DNA of 26,573 nucleotides from JAIUNP01 sp020161975 (lineage in GTDB: Bacteria > Pseudomonadota > Alphaproteobacteria > Rhizobiales > Beijerinckiaceae): positions 1 to 26,573 of the forward strand of contig DAIOGK010000034.1 of the NCBI GenBank assembly GCA_036745275.1. The letters run 5' to 3'. Position numbers and translations under genes: made by a program. The notes under the pieces were generated by a model. It was not told where the DNA came from, made no database searches, and worked only from the letters and a program-made list of their open reading frames with translations. Below, in pieces: positions 23,666-26,573 of this stretch. The first letter of the stretch is position 1. The number at the start of each line of letters is the position of its first letter.

Positions 23666-24445
23666 ATGGATCTGGGTTTGAAGGGGCGGACGGCAATCGT
23701 CTGCGCAGCATCGAAGGGGCTGGGGCGTGGCTGTGCCGAAGCACTGGCCGCTGAGGGTGTGAACCTCGTCATTTGCGCGCGTACGAAACCCGATATCGAG
23801 GCGGCAGCGCGCGATATTGCCGCAAAATACGGGGTGAAGGTGACAGGGATCGCCACCGACATCACAACCGAAGCCGGGCGCAGGGAGGTGCTGGCTGCCT
23901 GCCCAAATCCGGACATTCTGGTGACGAACGCCGCAGGCCCGCCCGCCGGAGATTTCCGCAATTTCACGCTGGATGACTGGCGCAAGGCAGCGGAATCGAA
24001 CTTCTTCACGCCCATCGCGCTCATTCAGGCCACCATCTATGGCATGATGGAGCGCGGCTTCGGGCGGATCGTCAACATCACTTCGGCCTCGGTGAAGGCG
24101 CCGATCCCCGCGCTCGAACTCTCGAATGGCGTGCGCGCCGGCCTGACGGGTGCCGTGGCGACACTGGCCCGCACCTCCGCAAAACATAATGTCACCGTCA
24201 ACAACCTGCTGCCGGGCCAGCATGAGACGGATCGGCTGACCTCGATCATCGGCAACAACATCAAGAAATCCGGCAAGTCTGAAGACGAGGTTGTGAAAGA
24301 CATGAAGGCGCGTATTCCGGCCAACCGTTTCGGCACGGCAGCGGAATTCGGCCATGCCTGCGCCTTTCTCTGCTCGGCGCAATCGGGCTTCATCACCGGC
24401 CAGAATCTGGTGGCAGACGGCGGAGCCTATCCGGGGACGCTGTAG
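23666..24445 (+). CDS. SDR family protein without the catalytic Tyr-x3-Lys
   Basis: This 259-residue Rossmann-fold protein has the cofactor motif ASKGLGRG at 15-22, the NAAG motif at 88-91 and the C-terminal LVADGGAYPG typical of FabG-like reductases. In a normal SDR the active site is Ser, Tyr-x3-Lys. Here the aligned stretch reads SASVKAPIPALELSNGVRAG, with Leu152 for Tyr and Val156 for Lys, so the proton relay is missing. This variant seems shared by a rhizobial subgroup annotated as 3-oxoacyl-ACP reductase or SDR oxidoreductase. It may be a different enzyme or a non-catalytic binding protein. A ribosome site (AAGGAGAAG) precedes the ATG. It starts 69 bases behind the acyl-adenylating enzyme. 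Confidence 0.9.
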   Translation: MDLGLKGRTAIVCAASKGLGRGCAEALAAEGVNLVICARTKPDIEAAARDIAAKYGVKVTGIATDITTEAGRREVLAACPNPDILVTNAAGPPAGDFRNFTLDDWRKAAESNFFTPIALIQATIYGMMERGFGRIVNITSASVKAPIPALELSNGVRAGLTGAVATLARTSAKHNVTVNNLLPGQHETDRLTSIIGNNIKKSGKSEDEVVKDMKARIPANRFGTAAEFGHACAFLCSAQSGFITGQNLVADGGAYPGTL

Positions 24446-24530
24446 CCGCGTCGGCCTGCATGTTCGTGCAAGCAATTGGCCGAAACAGGGGATAACGCGA
24501 TAAAATCAAGCGTTTAGATCGTGCGGTTGA

Positions 24531-24553
24531 GCGAAAGTCATTGCCACTTTCGC
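24531..24553 (+). terminator. Stem-loop behind the SDR gene
   Basis: GCGAAAGT (24531-24538) and ACTTTCGC (24546-24553) form a perfect 8-bp stem with loop CATTGCC. There is no T tract, so it is a weak terminator candidate, 85 bases after the stop and 29 bases before the tRNA relic. Confidence 0.35.
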
Positions 24554-24582
24554 GCCCCATGGTCTATCGCTCGATGACCAGC

Positions 24583-24636
24583 GCGGACATGGCGAAACTG
24601 GTAGACGCAAGAGACTTAAAATCCTGGCGTGTCTGC
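24583..24636 (+). pseudogene. Truncated tRNA-Leu relic
   Basis: GCGGACA at 24583-24589 is followed by T, G, a D arm (GCG, AAACTGGTAGA, CGC) and an anticodon loop CTTAAAA, so it is the 5' part of a tRNA-Leu(UAA). After the anticodon loop the sequence changes: the 3' anticodon stem does not pair, and the long variable arm, T arm and CCA are absent. TGTCTGC at 24630-24636 can pair with the 5' acceptor strand, perhaps by chance. It shares GAAACTGGTAGAC and GACTTAAAATC with the intact gene at 24757. Best read as a remnant of recombination. Confidence 0.7.
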
Positions 24637-24756
24637 GGATTTGGCTAACCGGATCATGCGCTTAGGCCGATGCGTGCCCGAAAAGGCCCGACATAGGCCC
24701 GAAACGCGTGGCTGACATGCTCGGTGAGCGTGGACTTTGGGGGTAATGGAAGGCGA

Positions 24757-24841
24757 GGCCGCCTGCTGAAACTGGTAGACAGACCCGACTTAAAATCGGG
24801 AGCCTTCGGGCGTGCGGGTTCGAGTCCCGCGGCGGCCACCA
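24757..24841 (+). tRNA. tRNA-Leu(UAA)
   Basis: All parts of a class II tRNA fold by eye: acceptor GGCCGCC/GGCGGCC, TG linker, D arm CTG-AAACTGGTAGA-CAG, anticodon stem CCCGA/TCGGG with loop CTTAAAA (anticodon TAA), a long variable arm containing TTCGG, T arm GCGGG-TTCGAGT-CCCGC, discriminator A and encoded CCA. The length of 85 bases is normal for leucine tRNAs. The acceptor and anticodon stems differ from the relic at 24583, so the two were not identical copies. Confidence 0.93.
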
Positions 24842-24948
24842 ACCCAAGTCATACAAGAAATCCGAATGGCAGTGGACAGCAGGTGCCGGCGATGTTGTCT
24901 TCGTTTTGGCGAATGTGGTCGTCTAGCACGAGGACTTCGACGTTTTGA

Positions 24949-25242
24949 ATGCGCCTCGGAGTCCTGGGGCGCACACGCAGAGAGAGAACCGGGCGATGGC
25001 GTCAACTTCGTGCAAGGCGCGCCGCCGGGCCGGACGCGTCGCCTAAACACGATTGGGATGCCTTCGCCGGCGCCATCGCCCGGCGCGCGCACGATCACGG
25101 CATGCCGGTCAGCCAAGGCAGGCTGGTGCGCGACATGATGGAGTGGTTCGCGGGTCGGGAGGATTTCCCGCCGCCCGACGAGCGGACGGTGCGGCGGAAG
25201 GTGTTGGCGATCTGGAGGGAGTTGATGATAATGCAACTTTGA
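24949..25242 (+). pseudogene. Probable gene remnant, unknown protein
   Basis: An ATG at 24949 opens 97 codons. Only the last 60 look like protein: WDAFAGAIARRAHDHGMPVSQGRLVRDMMEWFAGREDFPP, then DERTVRRKVLAIWREL, a charged helical pattern similar in feel to small accessory proteins found on alphaproteobacterial mobile elements. The first 35 codons are arginine-rich with poor codon bias, suggesting the true 5' part has been lost or frame-shifted. No ribosome site is seen. I do not recognise a family, so calling it a fragment is inference. Confidence 0.4.
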
Positions 25243-25268
25243 CTAGGCGGTCCTCCAGTTCAAACTGA

Positions 25269-25496
25269 TCACTTTTTGTCTTGAGCCCCTGCGATCTTGG
25301 CAGGTGATTGAGAGCCGCCGCTGCAACAATTGCCCAGTGGCATCACTCCTGTCTCCTGCGCAAACTTAAATGCGGGGGACATTATTTCTACGCCTTGCGG
25401 CACATTGACACCAGCAAGTACCGGGCCTCCTTGCACGGCCTCCATCTTCCCGCCGTTGCAGCAGTTCCCCATCGGAGCAGCGGTCAATTCAGTCAT
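25269..25496 (-). CDS. Putative RiPP precursor peptide with two GNCCxGG motifs
   Basis: The start is the second ATG (25496), since AAGGAG at 25504-25509 lies 7 bases before it but only 1 base before the ATG at 25502. That gives 75 residues. PMGNCCNGG at 8-16 and PLGNCCSGG at 53-61 are near-identical, 45 residues apart; between them lies VPQGVEIMSPAFKFAQETG. The last 14 residues are polar (SQSPAKIAGAQDKK). Apart from these four Cys there are none. There is no signal peptide. Placed directly behind a radical SAM/SPASM maturase, it fits a substrate in which NCC motifs are modified, for example by thioether links. I recognise no named RiPP class. No cleavage peptidase or exporter is in the window. 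Confidence 0.72.
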   Translation of the reverse strand: MTELTAAPMGNCCNGGKMEAVQGGPVLAGVNVPQGVEIMSPAFKFAQETGVMPLGNCCSGGSQSPAKIAGAQDKK

Positions 25497-25503
25497 TTTC
25501 ATT

Positions 25504-25509
25504 CTCCTT
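25504..25509 (-). promoter_or_regulatory. Ribosome-binding site of the precursor, overlapping the maturase stop
   Basis: AAGGAG on the minus strand overlaps the maturase TAA (25508-25510) and lies 7 bases before the ATG at 25496. This geometry implies translational coupling and decides the precursor start. Confidence 0.7.
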
Positions 25510-26566
25510 ACTGAGTTGTGTTAAGGTGGGTACGCAGCAGTTGCTCGACAACAAACCCCTCAGGGTTGCATTTTGTTTTGCCTTCTTCATCGAGATAGGC
25601 GCAACCGCCCATGCAGGTCGGAAGGCTCTTACAGTTGGTGCAGTGAGGATCGTCCCATGGTTCGCGACTGTGGATGGCATCCCTACGCGATGAAGATGCA
25701 GCAAGTTCTCCGTTAACGTTCAATTCGCCGAGCGCTCTGTCAGTTCCGGTGGTGCAATGGTACAAATTGCCATCCACACCGAATAAGACAGAAGAAGGTT
25801 TGTCGAATGCGCAATTAACATCGACTGGCTCAATCCGTGGGAGCGAATACCCATGTCGTTTAAGAACGCGCAAGCAACGGACAAAATCCTCAGCGTATTC
25901 CGCTACAGATTGAAAATATATGCCGCCACCATTCATACTATTAGAGTGCTGCTTCATTTCATTGATATATACAAACAGCTTGCTTTCATCAAATCCTCGC
26001 TGTTTCAGGTCAGCCACCAAGTCTTCAAACGCCCCCACGGCTCTTAAGCTTAAATTGATACGCAGAAAAATAGTAAATTCTTCATCAATTGCATTTTGAA
26101 TTGCTGTCATAACCGATTCATATGTTCCTTTGCCATTTTTGTGTAATCGTAATGTATTATGAATTTCTTGCTCCCCATCGAGCGAGAATTGGACTTGTTT
26201 GACGCCATTTTTTTTCAAGAGGCTGGCGGTTTGTTTCGAAAATAGACTACCATTAGTCGTTATGCCTGCGTAGTATGGCTTTCCGAGTTGTTCACATATG
26301 CGAGTCAACCGCTCTGAAGCTGATGTCAGCCATTTCAATCGTAGGAGAGGTTCGCCCCCAAACCAATGGACCATTAAGCGGTCATAATTTTTCAATTCGC
26401 GCTCAACATACAAAAAAGTTTTTTCGAAGTTTTTCTCATCAAGAGCATTCTTGGAATGCTCTTGATAGCAATAACTGCAACGAAAATTGCAGGCGTTTGT
26501 CAAAGAATATGTAATATACTGTTGATTACCGCTGAGAACTGACCCGGCGGGCTCGTAAATTTCCAC
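25508..26566 (-). CDS. Radical SAM/SPASM peptide maturase (5' end may lie outside the window)
   Basis: This enzyme should use S-adenosylmethionine and several Fe-S clusters to modify a peptide. Counting from the GTG at 26566, the radical SAM motif CNFRCSYC gives Cys26, Cys30 and Cys33, and GGEP is at 70-73. The C-terminal SPASM region has all seven cysteines of the family: Cys252, Cys271 (in GNLYHC), then C-x2-C-x5-C-x3-C at 309, 312, 318 and 322, and Cys333, enough for two auxiliary clusters. Many peptide maturases carry a longer N-terminal substrate-binding part; the frame is open to the window edge, so the true start may be further out. Base composition is clearly AT-richer than elsewhere. 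Its stop overlaps the ribosome site of the precursor gene. Confidence 0.9.
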   Translation of the reverse strand: MEIYEPAGSVLSGNQQYITYSLTNACNFRCSYCYQEHSKNALDEKNFEKTFLYVERELKNYDRLMVHWFGGEPLLRLKWLTSASERLTRICEQLGKPYYAGITTNGSLFSKQTASLLKKNGVKQVQFSLDGEQEIHNTLRLHKNGKGTYESVMTAIQNAIDEEFTIFLRINLSLRAVGAFEDLVADLKQRGFDESKLFVYINEMKQHSNSMNGGGIYFQSVAEYAEDFVRCLRVLKRHGYSLPRIEPVDVNCAFDKPSSVLFGVDGNLYHCTTGTDRALGELNVNGELAASSSRRDAIHSREPWDDPHCTNCKSLPTCMGGCAYLDEEGKTKCNPEGFVVEQLLRTHLNTTQ

Positions 26567-26573
26567 TGAGATT

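Noticed and set aside
24654..24948. Short frames across the tRNA-Leu on both strands
   Set aside because: They translate the tRNA itself and are a well-known type of spurious protein prediction.
1..26573. CRISPR array, rRNA, transposase, integrase or complete insertion sequence
   Set aside because: No regularly spaced repeats, no rRNA-like stretches and no recognisable transposase or integrase motifs were seen in the window.

Overview
The window is a GC-rich stretch of chromosome that reads as a member of the Alphaproteobacteria, most likely Hyphomicrobiales (rhizobial group). The evidence is the mix of neighbours (thrS, yidD, a NifU/IscU-like scaffold, hisI, patatin, BTLCP protease, PilZ, PAS_5-type protein, CBS protein; cysE beside a DUF3126 gene), TTAA-N7-TTAA boxes of the CtrA type, and a tripartite tricarboxylate transporter with a Bug-family binding protein. 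Species cannot be named from this alone.

Layout: (1) 1-4901: 5' part of thrS (minus), then two related exported ClpP-fold proteins separated by yidD (minus) and a MipA/OmpV outer-membrane protein. (2) 4895-6955: a NifU/IscU-like scaffold protein (minus), hisI and a patatin-like phospholipase. (3) 7229-11430: BTLCP cysteine protease, tandem PilZ protein and PAS_5-type protein (all minus), a two-CBS protein (plus), a small membrane protein (minus) and an anchored periplasmic protein (plus). (4) 11591-17232: DUF3126 gene and cysE (minus), a crotonase homologue, an alpha/beta hydrolase (minus), a small zinc-finger protein coupled to an FAD monooxygenase, and an EamA transporter. (5) 17376-20508: tctB-tctA-tctC with a strong terminator. 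(6) 20629-24445: a CinA-type molybdopterin-binding domain protein, xanthine phosphoribosyltransferase, an AMP-forming acyl-adenylating enzyme and an SDR protein lacking the catalytic Tyr/Lys. (7) 24583-24841: a truncated tRNA-Leu relic and a complete tRNA-Leu(UAA). (8) 24949-26573: gene debris followed by an AT-richer segment holding a radical SAM/SPASM maturase and, directly behind it, a 75-residue peptide with two copies of a P-x-G-N-C-C-x-G-G motif.

The part most likely to be new is region 8. It looks like a small RiPP (ribosomally made, post-translationally modified peptide) locus: maturase and precursor are translationally coupled, their composition differs from the rest of the window, and they sit beside tRNA-Leu genes as on a genomic island. 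The rest is mostly core housekeeping. Several core proteins lack textbook catalytic residues (crotonase, SDR, scaffold), and some short regulatory structures deserve a check (two CtrA-type boxes, paired hairpins between tctA and tctC, an AT-rich stem-loop, a palindrome before the CBS gene).
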